Positions 17,600 through 26,810 of a stretch of 64,000 nt of DNA are shown here, one piece after another (position 1 is the first letter of the stretch; every line of letters begins with the position of its first letter). The position numbers were made by a program, and so were the translations under genes. The stretch is from Compostibacter hankyongensis (lineage in GTDB: Bacteria; Bacteroidota; Bacteroidia; Chitinophagales; Chitinophagaceae): assembly GCF_039541075.1 (NCBI RefSeq), contig NZ_BAABFN010000006.1:224274-288273 (forward strand), written 5' to 3'. Below the pieces are notes generated by a model, which was given only the letters and a program-made list of their open reading frames with translations, did not search any database and was not told the DNA's origin.

Positions 17600-18868
17600 T
17601 CAGGGCCGGCCGAACAGCGCGCCGATAACATCCTGATGAACGACCAGGTTTCCCGTCCGGTAGTTCCGGGCCAGCTGCAATAAGGTCTGATAAGCCTGCG
17701 ATGGATCCGGCCGCGGCGCCTGCCCCTTCCAGTAGCGGATGAGCGCCGGATATGCTGCCGGCATCTTTACTTCGAAAGGATTGTTGCTGCCGATCTTTTT
17801 GAGCGGCCACCAGCACCAGCCGATATCGTGACTTTCCATCAGCTGCACCGCCTCGCGGTACCACTGGTTGTTGTTCTCCCCGGATTCTCCCAGCCAGAGG
17901 GGAACGCCATACTTTTCGCGGATGTCCAGGAATTGCCGGATGGACGCTTCGTTGTTCTTGTTCCAGTATTTGTGAAAGCTCACCGCCATGTTCTCATCCC
18001 ACAGGGGCAACAGGCCGTTGTGGTTGTTGGCCCAGCAGTTGCCTTCAATAAAGATCAGGTGATGACGGTCCACCGTACGGATGGCGCGCGTGATCTCCTC
18101 CAGCAGCTGCCGGAGCGGGGCATTGGTCTTATCGTCGCAGCCGTGATCCTTCTTGTTCTCCGGGTGGTCAAACGACCAGTTGGGTTCGTTGAGCAGATCG
18201 TACCCCCCGATCCAGGCTTCATCCTTGTACCGTTCGGCCAGCTTTTTCCAGAGGGCTACCGTCTTCTCCCGGTTGGCGCTGCTCTGCCAGAGGGAGGCGG
18301 CGGCGGAATCGCGGTCGGCGATGGGCAGGTCGTGTCCCTGTCCGCCGGGGGCGGCATGCAGGTCGAGGATGAGATAAATATGATCGGCCCGGCACCAGCT
18401 CAGCAGACTGTCGGTGAGGCGGAAGCCCTCCGGCAGCCAGGTTTGCTTCCCCGGCGCAGGCTCCTGCTCCGCAGGCAGGGTAAACAGATTGTAATGCATG
18501 GGCAGGCGTACCGAGTTAAAGCCCCAGGCCGCCAGCGAGTCGATATCCGATTTTTGCACACCGTCGTGCAGCCATTCCCGGTAGAACTGCTTCATCTTCT
18601 CCTCGCCGACCAGCTCGCTGATGCGGGCACGTATGCCCTGCTGGTTAACTGCAACACCGGAAAGTTTTAACATATACGGCTCCTGCAGCATCCATCCGCC
18701 CAACCCTATGCCTTTCAGCAGGACCGCCTGTCCGCCGCCGTCCACGATCTTTTTCCCTTGACGGTGCAGGAAGCCCTGCCCCCTTGTTGTGGAAGCCAGC
18801 AGCATGAGCGCGGCGCTCCATATGAAGGGGCGGAGCAGAAGACCCGGCTTTCCGGTGATGATGAGCAT
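17600..18868 (-). CDS. GH5-family glycoside hydrolase (cellulase-like), exported
   Basis: 422 residues with an N-terminal hydrophobic leader ending near TTRGQ. The GH5 barrel shows LKGIGLGGWMLQEP, Arg121 in NSVRLPMHYN, ILDLHAAPGGQ, the acid/base Glu228 in DLLNEPNW, and the nucleophile Glu328 in LWLGESGE. GH5 covers beta-glucanases, mannanases and related activities, so the substrate is open. It is the last gene of locus 2, 108 bp after the pyruvyl-transferase-like gene. Its reading frame is intact. Confidence 0.88.
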   Translation of the reverse strand: MLIITGKPGLLLRPFIWSAALMLLASTTRGQGFLHRQGKKIVDGGGQAVLLKGIGLGGWMLQEPYMLKLSGVAVNQQGIRARISELVGEEKMKQFYREWLHDGVQKSDIDSLAAWGFNSVRLPMHYNLFTLPAEQEPAPGKQTWLPEGFRLTDSLLSWCRADHIYLILDLHAAPGGQGHDLPIADRDSAAASLWQSSANREKTVALWKKLAERYKDEAWIGGYDLLNEPNWSFDHPENKKDHGCDDKTNAPLRQLLEEITRAIRTVDRHHLIFIEGNCWANNHNGLLPLWDENMAVSFHKYWNKNNEASIRQFLDIREKYGVPLWLGESGENNNQWYREAVQLMESHDIGWCWWPLKKIGSNNPFEVKMPAAYPALIRYWKGQAPRPDPSQAYQTLLQLARNYRTGNLVVHQDVIGALFGRP

Positions 18869-18930
18869 GGTTTTGCGGTTGTCTGACGGATTTTTCCAGA
18901 AACAAAATAGACAAATCGCGGTAATTCTGC

Positions 18931-18978
18931 AAACCGGAACGCCAGGCGAAGCCTGCCGCTGCCCGGGCAGCCCGGTTT
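18931..18978. repeat. Three-stem palindromic element between pvt-like and GH5 genes
   Basis: Outer arms AAACCGG (18931-18937) and CCGGTTT (18972-18978) enclose two small hairpins: one with a TTC/GAA-type loop (CAGGC/GCCTG around 18944-18955) and the perfect palindrome GCTGCCCGGGCAGC (18958-18971). The right arm overlaps the stop codon of the minus-strand pyruvyl-transferase-like gene. It could limit read-through into GH5 or protect the upstream mRNA end. No U-tract follows on either strand. Confidence 0.45.
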
Positions 18979-20260
18979 ATTTACGGATGTGCCCGATCTC
19001 CTGCCGCACCACTCCTGTGGCCGCGGCGTATATCTTACCAACCTGACGCATGCCGGAAGCCACTTTGTCTTTCGCCTGGTCATAATGCTGCCATACCTTC
19101 CGCAGCTCAGCAGTGATCTGCGCTCCGCTGCGCTGTTCGATCTCAAAGACCCAGTCGTCAAAGCCAAGGTCGTAGTACATTTGCCCTTTGATGGTATCTT
19201 CCGGCTGACGCAGGTAAAAGAAGGGCACGCCGTTGGCGGCGGCGATGATGGGGGAATGACATTCAAAGCTGAGCACGGTGTGCGCCTTGGCATATACCGA
19301 AGCCGCCTCATCGGGAAGCCAGTAGCCGCGCTTGATCACATACGGTTTTACATCCGCCGGCAAGGGATCGATCAGCAGCTCATCCATGATGTCCACCTCA
19401 TAGGTCATCTCGGGGCATACCAGCACCTTATGGCCCGTTTCCCGGACCCAGGCCGTCATCGCTTCGCGCAGCTTGGCATGATCCGCCTCCTTTTTGCTGT
19501 CGTTCAGCGCATTGACCTGCCGGATCTTTTCATCGCTCCAGCCGGCGTTGTTTTCCCTGATCTTATAATAGGGCGTGACCCGCAGACGGGGAATGGCGCA
19601 GATGAACTTTTGCGCTTCCAGCTTATTTTCCGACAGGAACCGGTCGCCCTTTGCATCATCGCGTATGTCCATATAGAAGGTGGCATCCGGCGCAAAGGAG
19701 ATGTGCCGGCCGGTTATCCCCGCCGTCTTCAGCACCTTCAGCGAAGCGGTTTCACGGGTATAGATAAAGGAGGCTTTCTCCAGCAGGGTCTTCAGGCTGT
19801 CATTGATATTTTGGATGGTGGTCCCAAAGATGCCAAAAGGTTTGGCGGTATGCTTTGCCCAGGCTTCGAGATTCGTTTTGCCCACCACGCTGGGGCCCGA
19901 GCCGTGGATCATGATATCCGCATCCCGGAAGGCTTCCATCACTTCCGGGTTGTCCACGTTCTTGTCCGCATCCACGTTCCCGTAGATGATCTTTACTTTG
20001 GGAAAATCCCTTTCCAGCATTTTCCGCACGGTTTCGCCGGTACTTCGTTTCCACAGGATGATCCTGGCGCGGGGAATAAAGGTCTGCAGTACATGCAGCA
20101 GCCCGGGGGTATGCGCAATGTCGCCGATGTTCACATCCTGCCAGCCGGATACGAGCAGGATAACAGGGTCTTCCTTTCTTTGGGCCCGCAGGATATGCGG
20201 CGTCAGCAGGGCGCCGGAGGCCAGCAGGGCGGCGTGCTGTATAAATGTTTTTCTGTGCAT
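18977..20260 (-). CDS. Exported polysaccharide pyruvyl transferase family protein
   Basis: 427 residues of the polysaccharide pyruvyl transferase (PS_pyruv_trans, GT-B-like) family: GWQDVNIGDIAHTPGLL at the start, IHGSGPSVVGKTN, PFGIFGTTIQNIND, and the C-terminal VLSFECHSPIIAAANGVP. Characterised members move pyruvate from PEP to sugars in the cytoplasm. This one has an N-terminal leader resembling a Tat signal (HRKTFIQHAALLASGALL), which would place it outside the cytoplasm where PEP is absent. It sits in a susCD operon, 77 bp behind susD. It may be a lectin-like or otherwise re-purposed member. Family assignment is firm; activity is not. Confidence 0.75.
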   Translation of the reverse strand: MHRKTFIQHAALLASGALLTPHILRAQRKEDPVILLVSGWQDVNIGDIAHTPGLLHVLQTFIPRARIILWKRSTGETVRKMLERDFPKVKIIYGNVDADKNVDNPEVMEAFRDADIMIHGSGPSVVGKTNLEAWAKHTAKPFGIFGTTIQNINDSLKTLLEKASFIYTRETASLKVLKTAGITGRHISFAPDATFYMDIRDDAKGDRFLSENKLEAQKFICAIPRLRVTPYYKIRENNAGWSDEKIRQVNALNDSKKEADHAKLREAMTAWVRETGHKVLVCPEMTYEVDIMDELLIDPLPADVKPYVIKRGYWLPDEAASVYAKAHTVLSFECHSPIIAAANGVPFFYLRQPEDTIKGQMYYDLGFDDWVFEIEQRSGAQITAELRKVWQHYDQAKDKVASGMRQVGKIYAAATGVVRQEIGHIRK

Positions 20261-20337
20261 GTCCGAGTATTTTGATATTTGTTGAATATAGGGATCCGTA
20301 TGCTTTCAAAAAAATTCTGCCTCCGGGAAGGCAGTGA

Positions 20338-22047
20338 TCAATACCCGGGGTTCTGTTCGAGCGCTGCCCCGGTATTGGAATTGATCGCGCGCTGCGGGAT
20401 CGGCCAGAGCTGGTTAAAGGGCCTGATGGTGGCGGCGGACGCGGGGTTATACCGGCGGACGCGGTCATACAATACACCCATCCTCACCAGCGTGCGCCGG
20501 CGTGGCTCTTCGATCACCAGCTCCCTCGCGCGCTCATCCAGTATAAAGTCGACGGATACATCCGCGGCCGTAATGGGCTTGACATGCGCGCGGCTCCGGA
20601 TGACATTGATATCGTTTTTGGCGTCTTCGCGGTCCCCCTTTCTGAAGTAAGCTTCGGCCCGCAGCAGGTAGGTCTCCGCCAGCCGCATCCTGATGACATC
20701 ATTGGGGGTGGCCCCGAGGGTCACGTCGTCGTTGAAGGGCAGACCGTCGATCTTCCGGATCCAGGGATAGTACCCCCGGGTGGTGTCCAGGATTTGTCCC
20801 GTGAGCGTGCCGTCTTCCTTAGCTACCACCAGTCGGCCTTTGGCATCCCTGCCCGTCAGGATCTTTTTCCCGAGGTACTCCGGGTCGGCGGGGTTATCAT
20901 AATAAAACTCCCGCCGGATGTTGTACGGGGAGTTCCGCATATCCCCGGTGTCCCCGTCCCAGATCCGGTATTTGAAATAATTGGTGGGGATCATGACGCC
21001 AATGCCTCGCAGCATTTCCTTGGATGAGATATTGGACACCCCGTTCGGGGTTTTGATCTTATCATATTCCATCCCCCAGAGCCGGGCAAGAAGGTTACCG
21101 GAACTGCCGGTACCGGTGCCGCCGCCAATGGTATAGCTTTCGAACTGCAGGGACCAGATCACTTCCAGGTTGCCGGAAGACCGGTTCTGCTGGTTGGTCC
21201 AGAACAGGTCGGAAAAAACGTCGCCCTCGCGGGTCAGGTCCCCGAACCGTTCGGTCATCAGCTTATAATTACCGACCTCCCCGTTGATGACCTTGCCGGC
21301 AGCGGAAACTGCCTGATCATAAAAGGCGTCGTCGCCGGTTTCCATGCCCAGGCTGATATAGACCTCCGCCAGCAGGTGGTAAGCGGCTGCGCGGTAGATT
21401 CGCCCGTCTGATACATTTCCAACAACCGGAAGGCTGTCGGCGGCATCTTCGAGGTCCTTGCGGATAAACTCCAGCACTTCCTTCCTGCCGGCGCGCTGAA
21501 AGTCGAACTTGGGTGTGGTGATCTGGTGGTCCACGATGGGCACGCCCCCATACAGGTTCACCAGCACATTATAGGCATAGGCCCTGAAAAACTTGGCCTG
21601 CCCCAGGAAGGATGCCCTGGCAGAGGCAGATAGCTGTACCTCCGGGTTATCCAGGTTGTCCAGGATCAGGTTGCATTGACGGATCATGTCCTCATAGGCC
21701 CAGTTCCAATACGTGTTCACCGGATCATACTCCGAATTCAGCAGCGTATAGTCCTTAAAGCCCCGGCTGTCGGGCCGGCCCCAGTCGCATATATCGGTGC
21801 CCAGGTTCATGTAGTCGAAGTTGACTCCTCCCAGGGTACATTCTTCGCGCGCGGTATAGTAAAGCGCCACCACAGCGGTCTCGAACCCCGCCGAATCGAC
21901 CAGGAGGCTTTCGGGGCTGAACTGGTCCAGCGGCTTTTCATCCAGGAAGGAGTCCTTGCAGCCGTTAAGAACAAAGGCGGAAACCAGCAGCAGCGCTGTA
22001 CAGAAAGCCCTGCCGGCGCCAGTTATTGAGCTGATATGATTTTTCAT
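20338..22047 (-). CDS. SusD/RagB-like glycan-binding lipoprotein, locus 2
   Basis: 569 residues with a lipoprotein leader ending FVLNGC. SusD features are FLGQAKFFRAYAYNVLVNLYGGVPIV, the ETYLLRAEAYFRKGDREDAKNDINVIRSRA segment and the terminal helix before NPGY. It is 13 bp downstream of the susC of locus 2, consistent with translation from one mRNA and a stoichiometric SusCD complex. A Gly-rich loop (TIGGGTGTGSSGN) at about 225-240 is an unusual local feature that may be a surface loop. Confidence 0.92.
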   Translation of the reverse strand: MKNHISSITGAGRAFCTALLLVSAFVLNGCKDSFLDEKPLDQFSPESLLVDSAGFETAVVALYYTAREECTLGGVNFDYMNLGTDICDWGRPDSRGFKDYTLLNSEYDPVNTYWNWAYEDMIRQCNLILDNLDNPEVQLSASARASFLGQAKFFRAYAYNVLVNLYGGVPIVDHQITTPKFDFQRAGRKEVLEFIRKDLEDAADSLPVVGNVSDGRIYRAAAYHLLAEVYISLGMETGDDAFYDQAVSAAGKVINGEVGNYKLMTERFGDLTREGDVFSDLFWTNQQNRSSGNLEVIWSLQFESYTIGGGTGTGSSGNLLARLWGMEYDKIKTPNGVSNISSKEMLRGIGVMIPTNYFKYRIWDGDTGDMRNSPYNIRREFYYDNPADPEYLGKKILTGRDAKGRLVVAKEDGTLTGQILDTTRGYYPWIRKIDGLPFNDDVTLGATPNDVIRMRLAETYLLRAEAYFRKGDREDAKNDINVIRSRAHVKPITAADVSVDFILDERARELVIEEPRRRTLVRMGVLYDRVRRYNPASAATIRPFNQLWPIPQRAINSNTGAALEQNPGY

Positions 22048-22060
22048 GTGTTTCGGAAGT

Positions 22061-25000
22061 TTAAAGCTGAATGTTCAGTCCAACGGTATAGGATTTCAAC
22101 AAGGGCCCGTTGTCGCCCGGGCTCCTCGCGCCGGCGCCGAATTCAGGATCCCAGCCCATCCAGCGCGTCCAGGTGACCAGGTTCTTTCCGCTGACATACA
22201 CCTTCACCGCGTGCATCTTTATCCTCTCTACCAGGGATTGGGGAAGATCGTAGGAGAGCGATACATCCTGGAGGCGGACAAAGCTCCGGCTCTGGTAGAA
22301 CAGGTATCCCAGGGGATCGCGGTAATTGATGGCAGGATAGGTATTGCTCGGGTGTTCGGGTGTCCAGTGCGGCACATCCAGGGTATTGAACAGATCGTAA
22401 TAATTGGTGCCGGGGTTCAGCGTGGGGATCGCGCTTTCCCCGCCCTGGCGGATGTTGAACATGAACATCAGGGCTATTCCTTTATAGGAAAAAGTATTGG
22501 TGACGCCGGCCAGGAAATCCGGTTCGCTGGAGCTGATCACCTGCTTGTCGTCGGGAGTGATGACGCCGTCCCCGTTGATGTCCCTGAACCGGACATGCCC
22601 CGGCTTGGCGCTCGGGATCAGGGACAGATCGTCACCTTCCTGGTAGATGCCGTCAAACACATAGTCGTAATTCGAGCCAAGGGGGTAGCCGATAAACCAT
22701 TTGTTGTTGATATCGTCGTCCTCTTTCCCGTCCTTATTCAGGTCATTCCCCGTCAGCTTGACGATCTTGTTCCGATTCAGCGAAAAGGCGATCCGGGTGT
22801 TCCAGGTAAAGCCGTTCTGCTGGATATTGGTCGTATTCAGCGATAACTCAAAACCCTTGTTCTCCGTTTCCCCGATATTCCGCAGAAACGAGGTGAAGCC
22901 GGACATGTTAGGGATGCTCTGGTTGAGCAGCAGGTCTTTGGTCTGGGTACGGTAATAATCCATCGTACCGCTTATCCTGTTGGACAGGATGCTGAAGTCG
23001 ATCCCGAAGTTGGTGCTGGCCGTGGCCTCCCAACTCAGGTCCGGGTTACCCAGCGAGGTGGTGTACAACCCCACGGAGGTGGCGCCCCCGTCGCCGAAGA
23101 CATAGTTTACCTGGCTCAGCTTGCTCAGGGAAGAATAAGCGCTGACACCCCGGTTCCCGTTCTTGCCCCAGGAAGCGCGGATCTTCAGGCTGTTCACGGC
23201 CTTGACGTCGGCAAAGAAATCTTCTTCGGAGATATTCCAGCTCAGCCCGACGGCGGGGAAGACGCCGTATTTCTTCCCGCGGCCGAAAGCCGAATAGCCA
23301 TCGCGCCTCACCGTAAAATCTGCAATGTATTTGCCTTTGTATCGATACCCGACGCGACCCATGGAGGAAACCTGCTGGCTTTTACCGGCGCCCGTATTGA
23401 TGGAAAAGTTGTCCCCGATCTCCAGCCCGTTGTACCCCAGCAGGTCGTTAAAGATATTCTTGCTGCTCAGCGCGGAATTTTCGTACTTGTTCGTATAGAT
23501 CCCGTACATCAACGTCAGGCTGACATCATGATCGCGGGCGATGACCTGATCATATTTGAGGATGTTCTCCACCGTCAGGTTGTCCGATTCCGCATAGGAC
23601 TTGCTGCCGCTGCCGAGATTAAAGAACTGCTCCCGTTTAAAGGAAGGCGTATAATTGAAATCCCGGTCGTTCCTGGCGGTATATCCCACGTTCAGGCGAT
23701 AGGTCAAACCGTCCAGGGGCAGCGAAACGTCGGCGTATGTGTTGGTGAAAAGCGTTTTGGTAACGTTCAGATTATCGTTCAGGAGCGTTTTGGTCAGCGG
23801 GTTGGGCACGGCGCCCAGGTTCATCGGCAGCGGGCGCGGGACGCCGTCATCGTAATAGAGGTCTGCAAAGGGACTTATCTGGCTGGCCGCGCCCAGGTCG
23901 GCCCTTACCCCGGAGTTGTCCCTTACGCTGTATCCCGTGTTCGTGCCGATATGCAGCCAGTCCGTGACGGTCACATCGAGGTTGATCCTGGCCGCAAGAT
24001 GGCTGAAGTTATCCCCCATCACGGGCGACTTCACGTTCGTATAGGATCCGGAAAAATAATAATTCACCCAGTTGCTTTTCCCGGAGATGCTCAGCTCGTT
24101 GCTGTACACCGGCGCACGCCGTTTGATCGCTTTCCAGGGGTCGATGCTTTTCCCCGCTTCGATATTGTCTACCTCCAGCGGCTGGAAGGGGAGCGGGCCG
24201 CCGTCGGCAGCCTCCGCATCCTTGCGCGCCTGCAGGTACTGCGCAGCGTCAAGGTAATCGGGCAGGTGGGCAAAGTCGGAAACCCCGTAATAGGTATTCA
24301 GCGAGATCCTTGGTTTGGCGGTGGTGCCTTTTTTCGTGGTAATCAGGATGACGCCGTTTGCCGCCAGGGAGCCATAGATCGCCGAGGAGCTGGCGTCCTT
24401 TAAGATATCGATGGAAGCAATATCGTTGGAGTTGATATCCGACAGGCTTCCGCCGGCATAGATGATCCCGTCCAGCACGATCAGAGGGGCATTGCTGGCA
24501 GAGATCGAGTTCCGCCCCCGGATCGTGATGGAGGCGTCGGAGCCAGGCCTGCCATTATCCGTTACCGTTACTCCGGCCACCGTGCCCCGAAGGTTCTGCA
24601 CCGGGTTCGCATTGGGCAGCAGACGGCTTTGTTCCAGATCCACCCTTGCGAGTGCGCCGGTCAGGTCTTTTTTCTTCTGTGATCCGTAGCCCACCACCAC
24701 CAGCTGGTTCAGCGAAGAGATGCTGGCTTTCATGACCACATCGATGGTAGAAAGCCCGTCGATGAGTATCTCTTGCTTATCAAAGCCGACATAGGTAAAG
24801 ACCAGCACGCCTTCCGGGTTATCCACCTTTAGGGTATAATTTCCGGCCGCATCGGTGACCGTGCCTACACCCGATTCCTTCAGGGAAACGGTGACTCCTT
24901 CGAGGGGCTTGCCGTTCGCATCGGTCACGTTGCCGCGGATACCGGCCTGCGGAGCTGCCGTTACCGGCGGGAATGGGTCCGGAACCTTTATCCGGGTGTT

Positions 25001-25345
25001 TACAATGATGACCTTATTGATGATGTGATAGGTAAAAGGCTGCGCTTCAAAACATTTTTTGAGGGCCTCTTCCAGGGATACGTGTCGCAGGTTAAGCGTG
25101 ACCTTTCGCGCCTTCACCGACAGGTTACCGGCATAGAAGAAGGTATAGCCCGTCTGCTGCTCAATTTCATGAAAGATCTGCTTCAGGGGAGTATTTTGCG
25201 CGGAAAGAGTGATGGTCTGGGAATAAGCACCGGCGCTCACCTGCAGGGAAAAAGCGGTTAATAAGAGGACCGAGAGCTTCATGACCTTCAGTGCTTTGGC
25301 GGTAAAGAACCCATGCATGGCCTTACCATGTATAGTTATTTTCAT
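22061..25345 (-). CDS. SusC-like TonB-dependent receptor with STN domain, locus 2
   Basis: 1094 residues: leader (MKLSVLLLTAFSLQVSAGAY after an N-terminal extension), STN domain at about 45-115 (TITLSAQNTPLKQIFHEIEQQ), regulatory-like domain (IRGNVTDANGKPLEGVTVSL), plug with SSLNQLVVVGYGSQKKKD, and a barrel ending VGLNIQL. The STN domain matches the FecR/sigma pair upstream, so this receptor probably reports ligand binding. The first ATG lies in a small inverted repeat (25343-25356), which could hide it in a hairpin; an internal start before the leader would give the same mature protein. Confidence 0.93.
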   Translation of the reverse strand: MKITIHGKAMHGFFTAKALKVMKLSVLLLTAFSLQVSAGAYSQTITLSAQNTPLKQIFHEIEQQTGYTFFYAGNLSVKARKVTLNLRHVSLEEALKKCFEAQPFTYHIINKVIIVNTRIKVPDPFPPVTAAPQAGIRGNVTDANGKPLEGVTVSLKESGVGTVTDAAGNYTLKVDNPEGVLVFTYVGFDKQEILIDGLSTIDVVMKASISSLNQLVVVGYGSQKKKDLTGALARVDLEQSRLLPNANPVQNLRGTVAGVTVTDNGRPGSDASITIRGRNSISASNAPLIVLDGIIYAGGSLSDINSNDIASIDILKDASSSAIYGSLAANGVILITTKKGTTAKPRISLNTYYGVSDFAHLPDYLDAAQYLQARKDAEAADGGPLPFQPLEVDNIEAGKSIDPWKAIKRRAPVYSNELSISGKSNWVNYYFSGSYTNVKSPVMGDNFSHLAARINLDVTVTDWLHIGTNTGYSVRDNSGVRADLGAASQISPFADLYYDDGVPRPLPMNLGAVPNPLTKTLLNDNLNVTKTLFTNTYADVSLPLDGLTYRLNVGYTARNDRDFNYTPSFKREQFFNLGSGSKSYAESDNLTVENILKYDQVIARDHDVSLTLMYGIYTNKYENSALSSKNIFNDLLGYNGLEIGDNFSINTGAGKSQQVSSMGRVGYRYKGKYIADFTVRRDGYSAFGRGKKYGVFPAVGLSWNISEEDFFADVKAVNSLKIRASWGKNGNRGVSAYSSLSKLSQVNYVFGDGGATSVGLYTTSLGNPDLSWEATASTNFGIDFSILSNRISGTMDYYRTQTKDLLLNQSIPNMSGFTSFLRNIGETENKGFELSLNTTNIQQNGFTWNTRIAFSLNRNKIVKLTGNDLNKDGKEDDDINNKWFIGYPLGSNYDYVFDGIYQEGDDLSLIPSAKPGHVRFRDINGDGVITPDDKQVISSSEPDFLAGVTNTFSYKGIALMFMFNIRQGGESAIPTLNPGTNYYDLFNTLDVPHWTPEHPSNTYPAINYRDPLGYLFYQSRSFVRLQDVSLSYDLPQSLVERIKMHAVKVYVSGKNLVTWTRWMGWDPEFGAGARSPGDNGPLLKSYTVGLNIQL

Positions 25346-25352
25346 ACTTTTG
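25345..25352 (+). promoter_or_regulatory. TAnnTTTG element antisense to the susC start
   Basis: TACTTTTG matches the Bacteroidota -7 consensus TAnnTTTG exactly, on the strand opposite to susC and immediately outside its first ATG. No good TTTG -33 element is found 19-21 bp upstream. It points toward a strong intrinsic terminator 57 bp downstream on the same strand. Confidence 0.35.
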
Positions 25353-25357
25353 TATGG

Positions 25358-25439
25358 TTTGGTTTTTCTAAAGTCATTCGTCGTGGCTCAAAGGATAACC
25401 GGACCTTGACCGGTGGTGTTAGCGCACCCCGGTTTTTTT
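25358..25439 (+). ncRNA. Candidate antisense small RNA in the fecR-susC gap
   Basis: An RNA of about 80 nt is predicted from the TACTTTTG element at 25345-25352 to a textbook terminator: stem 25409-25418 with 25425-25433, six-base loop, then seven T ending at 25439. All annotated genes around it are on the minus strand, so the terminator has no other client. The RNA would be fully complementary to the untranslated leader of the susC mRNA. Antisense RNAs next to susC genes are known in Bacteroides (DonS-type). Existence is inferred from these two signals only. Confidence 0.4.
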
Positions 25440-25497
25440 ATTCCGGACAAGGCCATCAAGAATCGCGTGCTCGCATAATGTGTGTTTTTAAAATGTA

Positions 25498-26739
25498 TTA
25501 AGGCTCCACCACAATCGTGCTGTCTCTTATCTTAAAATGCACCCAGCCGGTGGATTGCAATATGTTTAACAAAGTAGAGACATTGACATTCCTCGGCACC
25601 TTTCCGGTGAACAGCTGGGAAATGCCCCCCTGGTAATCGATGTCCACATTATACCAGCGGGACACCTGCCGCATAATGGTGGAAATGGAATCGCTCTGGA
25701 ACTGAAAATAGCCGTTCTTCCAGGCCATGATGGCCTCCAGGTCGGGATCTTCCACCAGGACCATCTTCCCGGCCCGGTCCAGCCGGGCCTGCTGCCCGGG
25801 CAACAGCATCCGCTGCTGCCCGTTCCCCGATACCCGTACGCTTCCCCGGAGCAGGGTAGTCTTTACAATCGCTTCATCCCGGTAGGCGTTGACATTAAAA
25901 TGCGTGCCCAGCACCATCACTTTCATACCGCCGGCCTTGACGATAAAAGGGATGTTTTCTCCATTGCCTCGCGTACCGGAGGTACGGTGAGCCACTTCGA
26001 AATAGGCTTCCCCGATCAGCTCCACTTCCCGGACCTTTCCGCCGAATACCGAAGGGAAACGGATCGAAGATGCTGCGTTTAGCCATACCCGTGTTCCGTC
26101 CGGCAGGATGAGACCGTATTGTCCGCCCCTCGGCGTACGCAGGGTGTTCAGCACGCCGTTCCCTACTGCGGACTGCCGGCCGGAAACACCGCCGGCAGCG
26201 GTGTAGGCCACCAGGCCGTTCTGCCGTTTCACTACCTTGGCATTGCCCTGCAGGAGCAGCGTACCGCTTTGCAGGCTGTCCAGCAGGATGGCAGATCCGT
26301 TGGCCAGCATCAGGACAGCCTTGTTGCCGCCGGGAGCGAGGTCGTTTTCCGGTCCCTGCCTCCCACTATGGCTCTCCGCTGTGGGCCGGATGGCTTTCCG
26401 GTAAGCCAGGAAATAAATACCGGTCCCGGTCAGCAGCAGGACTGCGGCGGCAGCGGCTACACGAAGGACGGACCTCCGCACCACGGAAGCGCGGCGCTTT
26501 TCAGGCACGGCTGTTTTCCGGCGAATGCGCTGCGCCATCCGGTCCCAGTCCCGCTCCTCCGGCCGGCTGCCGGCAGGCTGGTCATGCCAGAGCCGCCAGA
26601 GATCCTGCTTTACAGGATCGTCTTCCTCCAGCTCCGCAAAACGTGTCCAGAACTCCCGTAGTTCATCGGGGGTGCCGGTATCCCGGAGGTATCGCTGAAA
26701 CAGGTATCGCAGCCGCTGAGGATCAGAAGACATAACCAA
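25498..26739 (-). CDS. FecR-family anti-sigma factor, locus 2
   Basis: 413 residues: N-terminal sigma-interacting part, membrane helix at about 90-112 (VLRVAAAAAVLLLTGTGIYFL), FecR domain (TPRGGQYGLILPDGTRVWLNAASS), and a C-terminal DUF4974-type domain (FQFQSDSISTIMRQVSRWYNVDIDY). It lies 71 bp behind the ECF sigma gene and 152 bp ahead of the STN-type susC, the same order as in locus 1. The start could also be the second ATG two codons in. Confidence 0.88.
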   Translation of the reverse strand: MVMSSDPQRLRYLFQRYLRDTGTPDELREFWTRFAELEEDDPVKQDLWRLWHDQPAGSRPEERDWDRMAQRIRRKTAVPEKRRASVVRRSVLRVAAAAAVLLLTGTGIYFLAYRKAIRPTAESHSGRQGPENDLAPGGNKAVLMLANGSAILLDSLQSGTLLLQGNAKVVKRQNGLVAYTAAGGVSGRQSAVGNGVLNTLRTPRGGQYGLILPDGTRVWLNAASSIRFPSVFGGKVREVELIGEAYFEVAHRTSGTRGNGENIPFIVKAGGMKVMVLGTHFNVNAYRDEAIVKTTLLRGSVRVSGNGQQRMLLPGQQARLDRAGKMVLVEDPDLEAIMAWKNGYFQFQSDSISTIMRQVSRWYNVDIDYQGGISQLFTGKVPRNVNVSTLLNILQSTGWVHFKIRDSTIVVEP

Positions 26740-26810
26740 TGCTTGTACCCATAAGACGGCACCAAACGAGAGAAAGGGCTATTAAAGGGTAAAAAAACCG
26801 ACGCGCGTTT

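Noticed and set aside
18989..20275. Plus-strand frame of over 400 codons opposite the pyruvyl-transferase-like gene
   Set aside because: Shadow frame; the minus strand shows the family motifs from end to end.
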